64,000 nt of DNA from Artemisia argyi (lineage: Eukaryota > Streptophyta > Magnoliopsida > Asterales > Asteraceae). The position numbers and the translations under genes were made by a program. A model generated the notes under the pieces. That model did not search any database and had not been told where the DNA came from. It saw only the letters and a program-made list of their open reading frames with translations. Below, in pieces: positions 11,716-22,329 of the stretch. Where the stretch lies: contig CM060687.1 in assembly GCA_030686995.1 (NCBI GenBank), positions 172,775,090-172,839,089 of the forward strand, read 5' to 3'. Every line of letters begins with the position of its first letter. Position 1 is the first letter of the stretch.

Positions 11716-12956
11716 ATGGTTCTCAAGTTATCTGATTTTACCTCCGATATAACCGAGGATGAACTTCGTGAGTTCACCTCAGATTATTATATCCCCCTCG
11801 CGTTGCACCCGGTAGTACCGATGGTGACTGCATCTATGGCTGATTTTCCTGCGGGAAAGGTAGGGGTATACACGCGCATTTTCGAATTTGCGAATCAGCG
11901 CGTGCCCATTTCGCTATTCTTGTACGATGTCCTTAATTATTATCGCCTTCACCTTTCCAGCTGCACTGCATAGGCGCAGCTAAAATAACCAATTTTGAAG
12001 TAAACTGTCGTTTGCTGGCAATTAACCCGACCATCAATCTCTTCCGCGCGTTTTATCACACAACGTGGTCAAACGGGTGGGTATCCTTTTCCAACCACGC
12101 AGGGCGCCTGCAATGCTATACGGAAAAGATAGACGCTCTTAGGAATTGGAGGGAAAGGTTTTCCTGGGTTGATGATATAGTGTTCCCTTGGACCTTTGAG
12201 TTCTATACCCAGGGGACGTTACCAAAGGATGAGCGCCCAAACCCCGGGACTTACAACGTAGATGATGCGGAGACAATAAATGCCAACCGCATCCCCATCA
12301 ACTCTTACCCAGAAGATTTTTTGGTGCATATGGGGATCAGTCACAACTACTTCCAAGGCGCTGACGAGGTGCCAACTTTTCTGGATGAGGACAACCGGGG
12401 TGGGTGCTTATCCTTCTTTTCCTTCGCATATGTACTGTAAGCACTCTCTTGTATTGTAACTTTATGTAACCCCGTGCATTTGTTGTTTGTTGTTTGTTAC
12501 GCAGAGATGGATTTGTTCAGCGTGGTGAAGCTAGCGAAGCCCACACAAGTAACCGTAGGGGTGCGCCCTTTGAAAGATGGTGAGACACCAATTTTGGAGG
12601 CCACAACAGGGTGCACCATGGAGTATGCACAGGAGGAACCGGCAAACGTCTCCCCACCACTATTGGAGGCGACCCCAGTGTGCAGTGTTCCATCTCAGAG
12701 GGTGTCATCCCCAGAGCTCTCACGCACAGATTCTTCAGAGGGTATGGGGATCCTGAAGGCTGATAGTGAGCAGGAGGAGGCGAGCTAGGGGTGAAGCACA
12801 AGAAGGCTTCTAGTGATGATGGCGCGGGCACATCTAAGAGAAGACGCCATATTATTACTGTGGATGTGTCGTCAAAGGAGGATGCGTCGCCATCCATCAC
12901 TGCGCAGGATACAGCTGAAACGCCTTCCCCCAAGTAAGTAATAAAACCAATGCCTC

Positions 12957-12996
<40 letters not shown>

Positions 12997-14122
12997 CCTC
13001 GATATTATAACCTTGAATCCTTGTCCTTTGCATGCAGTGATGAAGCTGCAGGGGGTGATGCAGCGCATACTGGGAAATCACCACCTGAGGCGAGTCTCCC
13101 TCAGATGGATGAGCCTTCGAAGGCATGTGAGGATATGCATGCAGAGCAGCTGATAGAGGAGCTTAGCTTGGGTGCTGCGCACCAGGTCGCGTTGGTTGCT
13201 CAGCTTAAGGCTAAGTATGCCGGTGAAGGGAGCAGCAGTTCGCAGAAAGATGAAGAGATTGTACTACTGAAGGCGCAGTTGGCTAGTGCTCATGATGTAG
13301 TAGAGTCAACAAATGCGTACGCCAAGAATCTTGCTGATGAGAGAATGTCCCTATTTGCCCAAGTCAGTCAAGAGCGTTCTGCCTTTGATCAGTACAAGTC
13401 CACTTTCCTATGAGGGTTGAAGTACATGGAGCAGAACAAGAGCAAGCACTTCTTTCAATTGGATGAGTTTCGCAAGACTGTGGAGGATGCGCTGGAGGAG
13501 CAGGAGGGTAAGCTGCGCAAGCTCAGTATAGAGTATGATGAAGAGCTATACCCACACTTGATATCCTCCATTGTTGAGCGCATGTAGCATTTGATTCCTT
13601 TGATTCCTTTGAATCCCATCGTATTTTTCAAACTTGCAGCATTTGATTCCTCTGAAATTATTGTCTATAATACAATAGGAATGGTGTTTTATTCGCAGGT
13701 GGCTAATCAGGCATGGTCTTCGTCTGGCTGCTACGAGCACTTTAGAGTCCCAAGAAGTTATAGAAGCATTTGGGAATGTTGTTCAATGCGCCTTGGCACG
13801 TGGCAAGGCGGAAGCTGTAGAGGAGCTGCACGAGAGCCAAATGTTGACGGTGCCCATCGCGGAAGTGCCAGGTTACATAGGTGTTTTCATGGAGGGGTTG
13901 ACCTTGGCGAGGTACACAGCAGAGGACGCTGAGGCACAACTTGATTACTTCCTAAAGCCTGATGTGTCACAGCTGCAGGTACCTGTCTTTGCACGTCCGC
14001 ATGACATTCTCAACCCTTTTGCCCTTGAGAAGGAGACCCCTTTGAAGGAATCCTTAGAAGCCCATGCCATGAGGCTTGCTAAGAAGAAGGGTGTGAAGGG
14101 GAAACCACCCTTTGTGGTCTAG
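11716..14122 (+). pseudogene. Spliced antisense ORF (aORF) of the Tat element, 'putative gypsy-type transposon' family
   Basis: This gene runs opposite to gag-pol. Four exons can be read: 11,716-12,399, 12,505-12,933, 13,038-13,583 and 13,699-14,122, all with GT-AG borders and joined in phase (exon 1/2 gives NREMDLF; exon 3/4 gives ERMWLI). Exon 1 matches the conserved N-terminal domain of the plant 'putative gypsy type transposon' family, exon 2 starts with MDLFSVVKLAKPTQVTVG, exon 3 is coiled-coil-like, and exon 4 starts WLIRHGLRLA. The function of this family is not established. Lesions: a frameshift near 11,958, a frameshift near 12,786 and a TGA at 13,411. Intron 2 holds a T run of about 35. 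Confidence 0.8.
12959..12993 (+). repeat. Poly-T tract in aORF intron 2
   Basis: About 35 consecutive T between exon 2 and exon 3. In an intron it could act as an extreme polypyrimidine tract or as a simple expansion. Confidence 0.9.
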
Positions 14123-15059
14123 GTGCAACGCATATCCCGAGGTCTGATGGAGTACCTGTTAGTGTGGCGACGGTGTCACCCAGGGATATTGCTCTGCTGA
14201 AGAAGCTTGAGGAAGCTGGGAGGGATGTGCACCGGCTTGGTAGCTCAAAGCTTGAACGTTCCCATAGTATGTAGGTTATTTTTGTTTTGTAATAGATTAA
14301 CAATTTTGTTGCACATGTGCATGTTAAATCTATGTTTTGAATAAACTCGTAGTTTATAATAAAATTGAAGTTGATTTGTACGCGTATTTGTACTATAATG
14401 TTTGTACTTAGTTTCTTGTCTTTGCATAAAAGACATCCAAGAATCAAACTGTTATCCAAACGTACTTAAAAAAGATTACAGAATCTATAATCACTTATAA
14501 TTGTGTATGAAGTTCATAACTTAATGTATATGCGAACAAGTGTATGGGTTAATATGCAGCGTACTGCAAATACCGTATCAAAGAATCAAGAGTCTTGACT
14601 CCTAATTTGTTAAACGCGCACAGTGTGCATTGTTGCGTATCTATCGTGGGATGCGCATTGAACTTACTCCAACATCTTGAGAGTAAGGTGTTTAACAAGG
14701 ATGCGTGATCCAATGTTGATGGGTTTGCAACCCTCTTACTCAACGAGTTATTTAGTAGGTTTACTCATCCTTTTACCATCGTGGGTTTTAATAAATGCAT
14801 GCATGCCATGTAGGCAAAAAGATAAATCAACAATATTGAGACATAAATAAAATGTAAACAATAAAGTGAAATGTGTCGCGGAGTTAGCTAGAAACCACGA
14901 TATTGAATTAATTCTTGCAAGTTTTTGGAAAAAGAAAAAACATTTGCCTAAACAAAACAAAATGTAAATACACGGACATTTATTGAGCACTTACTAAAGT
15001 GCGGAGGTGTCTGTGCATGGGCCGTAGCCTTTTCTAAAGATAGCATCTCTTGAGATTGC
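14123..15059. other. Spacer between aORF and the integrase end; no gene seen
   Basis: AT-rich non-coding sequence that separates the 3' ends of two converging genes (aORF on +, pol on -). It would contain the transcription ends of the aORF, but no single signal stands out. Confidence 0.5.
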
Positions 15060-16524
15060 AAATATTCCATGTGCGTTGTAGCTCATGGCCATCCATATCA
15101 CGCAGCTTGTATGCGCCTTTGCCTAGTGCTTCTGTGACCTCATAGGGTCCTTCCACTTTGGTCCAAGTTTTCCTGTATCTTCTGCGTGGCTTGCAGCATT
15201 AGCGCGATATACAAAGTCGCCTGGTCTGAATGAGGTGCCTCGAACTTTGTCATCGCAGTATCCCTTCATTTTTGACTTAGCTCTTGCCTCACATATAGCT
15301 GCACGTTCGCGCCTTTCTTCCAATAGATCCAAGTTTATATGTCACTCGTTGTCATTGGTTGTGACATTAACTTCCGCCGTACGAATAGTTGGCATCCCAA
15401 TTTCAGCTGGTATGACAGCTTCTGTCCCATAGACAAGAGAAAAGGGGGTATCTCCAGTGCTAACTTTGATTGTGGTGCGGTGCGCCCACAAGACGTGTGA
15501 CAATTCATCCACCCATCTTCCTTTGTGTTTGTCAAGGTGCGCCTTAATTCCTTCGCCCAGACTACGATTCACACGTTCAACCAAACCATTGGTTTGTGGG
15601 TGTTTAACTAACGCGAAGTGTTGTGTAATATTTAGTTGCGCGCACCAGTCTTTGAACGGGTTATCGCAGAATTTTTTCCCGTTGTCTGAAATGATTTCCC
15701 CAGTCAATCCAAAGCGGCATACAATGTTCTCCCAAACAAATCGTTTTACTTGATTGCCTGTGATTGTTGCCACTGCTTTTGCCTCGATCCACTTAGTGAA
15801 GTAGTCTATAGCCACAATGAGAAATTTCAGTCCTTCTGCTGCAACAGGGAAGGGGCCCGCGATATGGATGCACCACTTATAGAATTGCCATGGAGAAGTG
15901 ATAGGTGTTAGCTCTTGTTGTGGTTGGCGCGGGATGGGTCTATGAACTTGGCAATCACTACATTTCTTTATCATATCCCACGCACCACGATGCATAGTAG
16001 GCCAATAGTATCCTGACCGCAAGGCTCGTGCTACAACGGACCATGGTCCTGAGTACATACTGCATGAACCGGCGTGGATCTCTCGGAGTACGTAATCTGC
16101 CTGAAGAGGTCCAACGCACCGAAGCCATGGTTGTAACAATGAATGTCGATATAGGATACCATCTCGAAGTTCAAACCTCTGCGCCGTGCGCCGTATCCGT
16201 TGAGCGTCCTTTTTCTCATGGAGTAATATACCCTTGCTTATGAATTCGATGATAGGGGTCATCCATGTAGGATCCTGCTTTTCTATCACCGTGGATATCT
16301 CCATCTCCGAGATGGATTTGTTTTTCAGGGTCTCCACCAATACTTGTTTTGACAGGTGCGCAAAGCTTGTAGATGCTATCTTGCTCAGTGCATCTGCTTT
16401 CCTGTTTTCTCCTCTAGGAACTTTTTTAATGGTGAACCTGTCAAAACCCTGGATTAAGGACTTGGTCTTGTCGAGGTATTGGACCATGTTATCCTCTTTA
16501 GCCACATATTCGCCCAACACATGA
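15060..16524 (-). pseudogene. Tat-element integrase with damaged catalytic and zinc-binding residues
   Basis: The - strand frame runs from the end of the second RNase H (KKVPRGENRKADALSKIAS) through the integrase zinc finger, core and C-terminal part. The zinc finger reads EIHAGSCSMYSG...CSDC, with Tyr (codon at 16,053-16,055) where the second His is expected. The core has WCIHIAGPF where the first catalytic Asp is expected: it is His (codon at 15,864-15,866). The second Asp (ISDNGKKF) and the Glu (NGLVERVNRSL) are kept. The main frame stops at about 15,342; the C-terminal part continues in the same frame to about 15,123 (LEERRERAAICEARAK, SFRPGDFVYR), followed by a further shift. Confidence 0.88.
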
Positions 16525-18190
16525 TTACTAATTGGGAATCGACATTTGCTTCTAGGTTGCGTATACCCATTCGAGTTTCAATGCGTAATCCGGCAATTAG
16601 GGCTTCATACTCTGCCTCGTTGTTTGTGGCTGTGAATTCAAAACGCAGTGCGTAAGTGAATTCCATTCCTTCTAGGCTGGTGAGGATAAGGCCTGCACCT
16701 GACCGGTCCACGCACGAAGATCCGTCCGTGAATAGGATCCATGGTTCTTGTAGTTCTAATTCGCTTCTTGAAGGTGGGGCATCAGTATCTGGTTTCTCAA
16801 TGATAAAGTCTGCTAGTATCTGCCCCTTAACCGCAGTGTGTGGTCTATAAGAGATGTTATGCTCGCTTAGCAACACACTCCATTTTTGTAATCGCCCCGA
16901 TGCGTCACGTTTGGAGATAACTTGCTTGATAGGTTGGTCTGTGATCACTGCTATTGGGTATGCTTGAAAATATCTGCGCAGTCTTTTGGCTACGAATACT
17001 AATGCCAGGACCAACTTTTCCATTGCGGTATAGTTAATCTCTGTCTTCTTGAGTGCTTTGCTTACAAAATATGCCGGTGTTTGGACGGAGTTCCTATCTG
17101 TCAGTAGCACCGCGCTGACTGCTCCATGAGTTGCAGACAAGTACATAATCAACTCTTCCCCTGGTCGGGGTGTGACTAGTGTGAGAAGCGCTGCTATATG
17201 TTACTTAAGCTGTTGAAAAGCTTCTTCCGCCTCCGTAGTCCAACAAAAGTCTCCCTTTTTTGTACACTTCGTGAGTGTTTTAAAGAGAGGAAGTGACTTA
17301 TCCGCTGATTTGGACAGGAATCTATTCAACCCGGCTAGTTTTCCATTCAGGGACTGAACTTCTTTCAATGTGCGTGGTGAAGGGAGTTGGATGACAGCCT
17401 TTGTCTTTTCTGGGCATGCCTTAATGCCCCCAGGCTCTATCAAATATCCGAGGAACATGCCTTCTGTAGTGCCAAAAGTGCATTTCTTAGGATTTAACTT
17501 CATGTTGATCTTTCCTAGCGTCCTGAATGTTTCTTCAACGTCGCGTACCAACTCGTCTTCGGTATGGTTCTTTATGACAAGGTCGTCAACATAGACCTCC
17601 AGGTTGTGGCCCACTTGCTTTTCAAATGCATTGTCTACCAATCACTAGTAGGTGGCTCCCGCATTCTTTAAGCCAAAGAGCATTTTTGTGTAACAGTAGA
17701 CCCCCTGGCTTGTGTGGAAGGTTCTTTTTTCCTCGTCTTCTTTAGCTATCTGAATTTGGTGGTACCCTTTGTATGCGTCTAGGAAGAATTTAAAGGGGTA
17801 TCCACATAAAGATTCTATCTTCCAGTCTATCTCTGGTAGCGGGTAGCAGTCTTGTGGACATGCTTTGTTGAGATCAATGAAATCCACGCACATCCTCCAG
17901 CTACCATCACTTTTTTTTACCATCACTGGATTGGAGAGCCAGTCATGGTAATAGACCTCTCACATGATGCCTGCATCCACAAGCTTGTGTACTTCTTCTA
18001 GAATGGCTTTTGCGCATTCTAGAGCCTGGCCACGCTTTTTCTGCCATACTTGAGGGTATCCTTGTCGGATTTTCAACTTGCGTTCTGTAATCGATCGTGT
18101 TACGCCAGTCATGTGCTTTGGTTCCCATGCGAAGATATCTAGATTCCTTTGCAAGAGTGCGCACATGGCTGCTCTGCCTTTGTCAGACAA
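16525..18190 (-). pseudogene. Tat-element reverse transcriptase and two RNase H domains
   Basis: The - strand frame starts with the RT fingers (VHKLVDAGIM) and reaches a YVDD catalytic box (VYVDDLVIKN, near 17,585). RNase H 1 follows (YLSATHGAVSAVLL, YTAMEKLVLALVFVAKRLR). A second, archaeal-like RNase H comes after it (WILFTDGSSCVDRSGAGLIL, NNEAEYEALIAGL), the known Tat-lineage double RNase H. Stops lie at 17,960 (TGA), at 17,645-17,650 (TAG and TGA in a row) and at 17,201 (TAA); each fits a C-to-T change at CGA, CAG or CAA. A frameshift near 16,525 separates this part from the integrase. Confidence 0.9.
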
Positions 18191-18680
18191 CGATCCCCCA
18201 ATCGATACCTCTTGCTCTGGGATGAATTGCGACCTTCAGGTTTGATACTTTAGCTGCGTGCTGTTCTGGAGTGCGTGTCGTCTCATGTGTAACTGTGTTA
18301 CACTCTCTAGGTGATACAATGATATTGTAGAGGGTGACAATGCCTCCTTCCACTTGGAATTTGAGCATCCCATGTGCTGTGGATGGTACTGCGCGCATGG
18401 CTGATATTCCTGGTCTTCCAATAATGCCATTGTATGGCGAAGGAGATCTGATCACCATAAAATTCATCCATGCCGCCGTGGAGTGTTGCTTATCACCAAC
18501 GACCACAAGTAATCGTATTTGTCCCATGGGCCATATCTTTTCTCCTGTGAAGCCAGTCAACGACGTCATGGCCAAAATTAACTGACTTCGTATCTCAGGT
18601 CGCAACCTTTTGAAACAGTGTTCATACAATATGTCTGCGGATGCCCCTCCATCAACATACATGCGGTGGATATCGTGACC
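18183..18680 (-). pseudogene. Tat-element aspartic protease region
   Basis: The - strand frame contains MYVDGGASADILYEHCF, the DGGAS active site typical of Tat proteases, followed by the second structural half (NGIIGRPGISAMRAVPSTAH). It starts just after a 20-G homopolymer (- strand) that throws the upstream gag frame out of phase. The active-site Asp is kept. Confidence 0.85.
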
Positions 18681-18698
18681 CCCCCCCCCCCCCCCCCC
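18679..18698 (-). repeat. Poly-C tract (poly-G on the coding strand) inside gag-pro
   Basis: Twenty C in a row on the + strand at the gag/protease junction. On the - strand it encodes a glycine run (EIYTGGGGGG) and shifts the frame before the protease. Confidence 0.85.
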
Positions 18699-20686
18699 GT
18701 ATATATCTCGATGGTGAGTAGCTCCGCTACTGCGTTGTCCGCAGCCAGAGTAGGGAAAGAGATTTCGATCCCATAAGAAAACTTTTGGCTGACCTTTTGC
18801 CTAGTCTTTCGCTGCCATGATTGTATCATGTAGATGGTGTCAGCCTTGTCTTTAGGTGTTTCTTTCTTGCTCCCGCTCTTCTGTTTGTCTTTTCCATCCT
18901 TGATGTTCTTGACCAAATGATCCAATTTGCCATCTTTCACTAATTTATCAATTAGTTGGCGCAATTGGACACACTCATTGGTGGTGTGGCCCTTTTGTCC
19001 ATGATATTCACAGTATTCGTTCCCTACGCGCCGATCCTCTATGGTGCGCGTTGGTGGGGGTTTCGGGAAGTTCGCACCTTCTGTCACAAATATCTCCCTT
19101 GGGGTCTTCGTTAGTGTGGTGTATTTGTCATTATCTCATCCACTCCCCTGACTGTGGTAGCTTTTGTTACAGTTGCTACTCTGGTCGTTGGATTGTCTCC
19201 TAGGCTGTTCTTGTGACCTATGATTTGAGTAGCCTTTCTTGCTATCCGCAGCGGCTGCTTCCCCTTGGATAAAGGATCTTGTGCGCTTCATAAGTTCATC
19301 AAAGGTTTGGGGAACCTTATCATTTAACCTTTTGATAAGTTCTGGGTTATTGATCCCGTTCATAAACCCTGAGATCTTTAGTATTTCGGGGCATGCCTTT
19401 ACGTGTATGCATTCATCCTTATAGCGCTCCACATAAGCGCTTATGGATTCCCCTTGGCGTTGTTTTACCCTAGCAAGTTCGACAGGGTTCTTGGCGCACT
19501 TCTTCCTTTGAGTAAAGTTCAAGTGAAACGCCTTTCGCAACTCTTTAAACCCATCTATGCTTCTTCGTGGCAGCTTACTAAACCAGGTTCACGCATTCCC
19601 CACCAATGTAGAATTAAACATGTGGCACCACACGGGTTGTGGCCAATTTTTGATGGTGGCGGCTGATTCGAAAATTTTTAGATGGTCATCAGGATCACCC
19701 GTCTCATCATAAGTTTTAACATTAGCGGGCATGCGCCTTCTCTTATCTTCTGAAAAATCGCTGATGCACCGAGTGAATGCGTCAATCTTTTGGCGGCACC
19801 AGGGACGAGACATATCTTTGTCCTCCTCATCGCGATATCTTCTTTTGGACTTCCAGTGTCCTGTTTCTTTGTCCTCGTTGTCCGAGGAGTCACTTGAGGA
19901 TGAGCTTACCCTTTTGCGGTGTTTGCGCCGACTTTCCTCGAAGTCCGAGCTTGAAGGGCTTTCGCTTAGGGAGCGTCGTCGCCCCAGTCTATCATGAACT
20001 CTTCGACTGCTAAACCTTGGAGGGCTTTCGCTTGGTGAGCGTTGTCGCCCAAGTCTATCATGAACCCTGCGACTACCAAGCCTAGCGTGGACGTTAGTAC
20101 GCCTCCCATCGTCTTCGTATTCCTCCAGGTATTGCAAGTCTGCTGCTTCATTATCCACAACTTTCTTCCCAACCCTAGTGAGCACTGGGAGTCGGCGGCT
20201 ATCCGCCTCGCGCCTCTCTTTTCGGTGACGCGGTGGGGATGCTTCATACTCAGGGCCGAAGTTGAGCCGGGCTTGCATGCTCTGACTTGTCCTTCTTTTC
20301 GCTTCCTCTTGCATAAGGGCAGCCAAGGTTTCGTAGTTTTGAGACACAAAATCACTTGGTGCTAGTTCAGGCGCGACTCCTTCTAGCGCGAGGGTGTCTG
20401 TTTCCACATTAGGACCCTTATCTCGGTTAGGCGCATGTGGCGGCTCAGTAGGGTCTGTTTCTAGCACCGTTTGGTGGGGGGTGGTGAAAGGAGTACGTTG
20501 TAGATCTTCCACGCTAGTGGTTGTTGTAGTGGCCTGGGTAGTCCCTATGGGCAGTTTTACCGTTGGAAAGATCAGATCTGGGCCTGACCCTTGGTGCCTA
20601 GGCGCACTGGTTGTTCCAGAGGCCTGCTTAGAGGTTGAATCACTTTGCTGCTTCTTCCCCTGTAGGTCACCATATGTTTTGTTCAC
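18699..20686 (-). pseudogene. Tat-element gag
   Basis: The likely start is the Met at 20,684-20,686 (MNKTYGDLQGKK), about 80 bp after the primer binding site. The first 250 residues are low-complexity and charged, with two RRVHDRLGRQRS-type repeats. The capsid region (YDETGDPDDHLKIFESAA) follows, then VELARVKQRQGESISAYVER. A zinc-knuckle-like CEYHGQKGHTTNEC lies near 19,010. Frames change near 19,589 and near 19,136, so gag is broken in at least two places before the poly-G tract. Confidence 0.85.
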
Positions 20687-20742
20687 TTGCGGAGTCCGCT
20701 AGTTTATGTTTCCATGCTTCGTTATTCTAGTTCTTAGTGTGT

Positions 20743-20762
20743 GGTCCCACGGATGGCGCTAC
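20743..20762 (-). other. Primer binding site of the Tat element
   Basis: On the - strand AGCGCCATCCGTGGGACC starts within a few bases of the right LTR end (TCAACA). It resembles the TGGCGCC-type sites of Tat and Athila elements. Confidence 0.7.
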
Positions 20763-20763
20763 T

Positions 20764-21231
20764 TGTTGATACAAAAGTTGGGTGTTCCTTGTTTGGGTTC
20801 CTGTTCTCGTATCAATTGTATCTTAATGCTTAAGACCTGCGCACTAAGAAAGCAAACAACACCGTTAGGCTTATCGTGGGATTGTCTCCCACGATTATCC
20901 TCCGGCGTGAGAGTAAGTGATCGGTTTTAGGGTTATAGTGAAAAGTTAGGGTTATTAGATGATACCTCAATGAGGGCCGAGATGCCCTTTATATACACAC
21001 GAAATCCTTATTGGTTTCGTGTTTCTTACTCTTCGGCGTATCCCACTTAATGCGGTCTTTGATCCTTATCCCATAAATAAGAGATCACATATCTAGACCA
21101 TAAATAACAATTATAGATTTGGGCCTTTGTAAGCCCAAATCTTGATCATGATAGCCCACACGTGATGGGCTTAGCTATTAGTAATGTCCATTGGTCGGGT
21201 TCGTGACCCGAGTGCGGACTATACGTCATTA
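20764..21231 (-). repeat. 5' LTR of the Tat element
   Basis: 468 bp, nearly the same as the left LTR, with small insertions (for example TGATGGGCTTAGC near 21,163) and a changed last base pair (CATTA instead of CATCA). It is followed by the TSD AAAAT. It carries the - strand TATA box and the same CGTGGGA hairpin. Confidence 0.92.
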
Positions 21232-21257
21232 AAAATCAAACCAAAATTACACCATGA

Positions 21258-21795
21258 CAATCGGTGACGATTCTTTATGAATCCTTATGGCCTGTTTGAC
21301 TAAGCTTATTTAACATAAGCTAATTTAGGCTTATTTTTTATAAGCTCCAATTTTACGACTTATTTTGAGACTTGTCGGCTTATATAAGTTTATTATGATA
21401 TGATAAACTTATAAAAGCCGACAAGTCTCAAAATAAGCCGTAAAATTGGGGCTTCTAAAAAAAAGTCAAAACTTAATGAAATTTTAGCTTATTTTTTATA
21501 AGCCCCAATTTTACGGCTTATTTTGAGACAGTCGGCTATTACAAGTTTACCATATCATAATAAACTTATATAAGCCGACAAATCTCAAAATAAGCCACAA
21601 AATTGGAGCTTATAAAAAATAAGACACCCAAATGGGCTTACGTTTAATAAGCCAAAACAAACACCCCTTAATAAAAAGAAGTCTAGATTCATAATCTTAA
21701 ACTCACCAAATCAAATATCAGTGACGATTCTTATGAATCCTTAATAAAAAAGAAGTCTAGATTCATAACCTTAAACTCACCAAATCAAACATTGG
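21258..21795. repeat. Tandem duplication of about 75 bp, first copy split by a MITE
   Basis: The unit (GTGACGATTC...GAATCCTTAATAAAAA...AAACTCACCAAATCAAA) is present intact at about 21,718-21,790 and, split, at 21,263-21,287 plus 21,671-21,716. The intact copy shows what the site looked like before the MITE entered. Confidence 0.85.
21288..21667. mobile_element. 380-bp hairpin MITE with TTA target duplication
   Basis: Ends read GGCCTGTTTG and CAAACACCCC, an imperfect terminal inverted repeat. TTA flanks both sides, and the neighbouring tandem copy has a single TTA at the same place (CCTTAATAAAAA), which confirms the duplication. A 3-bp TTA target fits PIF/Harbinger (Tourist-like) MITEs. The inside is two tandem palindromes (about 21,341-21,455 and 21,498-21,612), each able to fold into a stem of about 50 bp built on AATTTTACGGCTTATTTTG. 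Confidence 0.8.
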
Positions 21796-22297
21796 TTTAT
21801 TCCATGATTAGATCAAAAAAATCGTAATTCTATGTTTAGATCAAACTCACAAATTCAAAACCACAGCAAATTATCCTAAAAATATGCAATTAAGAACATC
21901 TCCAGAATCGAATGAATTGATGATATAACCCATTTTTAACAATCGATTTTAATGGCAGATGATTGACAGACACATTTAGTTTAATGGGTAAGTTTGTTAT
22001 ACAATTAATCATGATTTTTGATCACGAGTTTTTGATTCAGTTCGTGTTTTGTATGATTAATCATAATCATGCTTTTTATGATAGGTGAATCATGAATGGG
22101 GTCACCAAATGTTTGATAAACTGTCTAAGAGAATTAAGGAAGAGGCAGATGTTCAATAAATATAATTACTTTTTGCAGGTTTGTGATTATTGGCTTCTTT
22201 GTTATTGACACTTACTGTCCTAAATGCAACAATTTAAAAATAAAAACATCAAAACGTATGCTATAGTTTAGTTTCATTTTTGTTGGTTTTTTTTTTT

Positions 22298-22329
<32 letters not shown>

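Larger units (their letters stand above)
10842..21231 (-). mobile_element. Complete Tat-type Ty3/gypsy retrotransposon, 10.4 kb
   Basis: Two LTRs of about 460 bp bound an internal region that encodes gag-protease-RT-RNase H-integrase on the - strand and a separate antisense gene on the + strand near the 3' LTR. The 5-bp target duplication AAAAT is present at 10,837-10,841 and 21,232-21,236, so both ends are intact. The primer binding site (AGCGCCATCCGTGGGACC on the - strand, beside the right LTR), the two RNase H domains and the antisense ORF are all known traits of the Tat (Ogre/Retand-like) group. All coding parts carry stops or frameshifts, so the element is dead. Confidence 0.92.

Noticed and set aside
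12517..13068. Minus-strand frame with a long Lys run
   Set aside because: It reads through the poly-T intron of the aORF on the wrong strand; the Lys run is the poly-A complement.
10845..21230. LTR ends at TGATAC for the Tat element
   Set aside because: With TGATAC no target duplication exists. Moving the end three bases out (TGTTGATAC) gives AAAAT on both sides.
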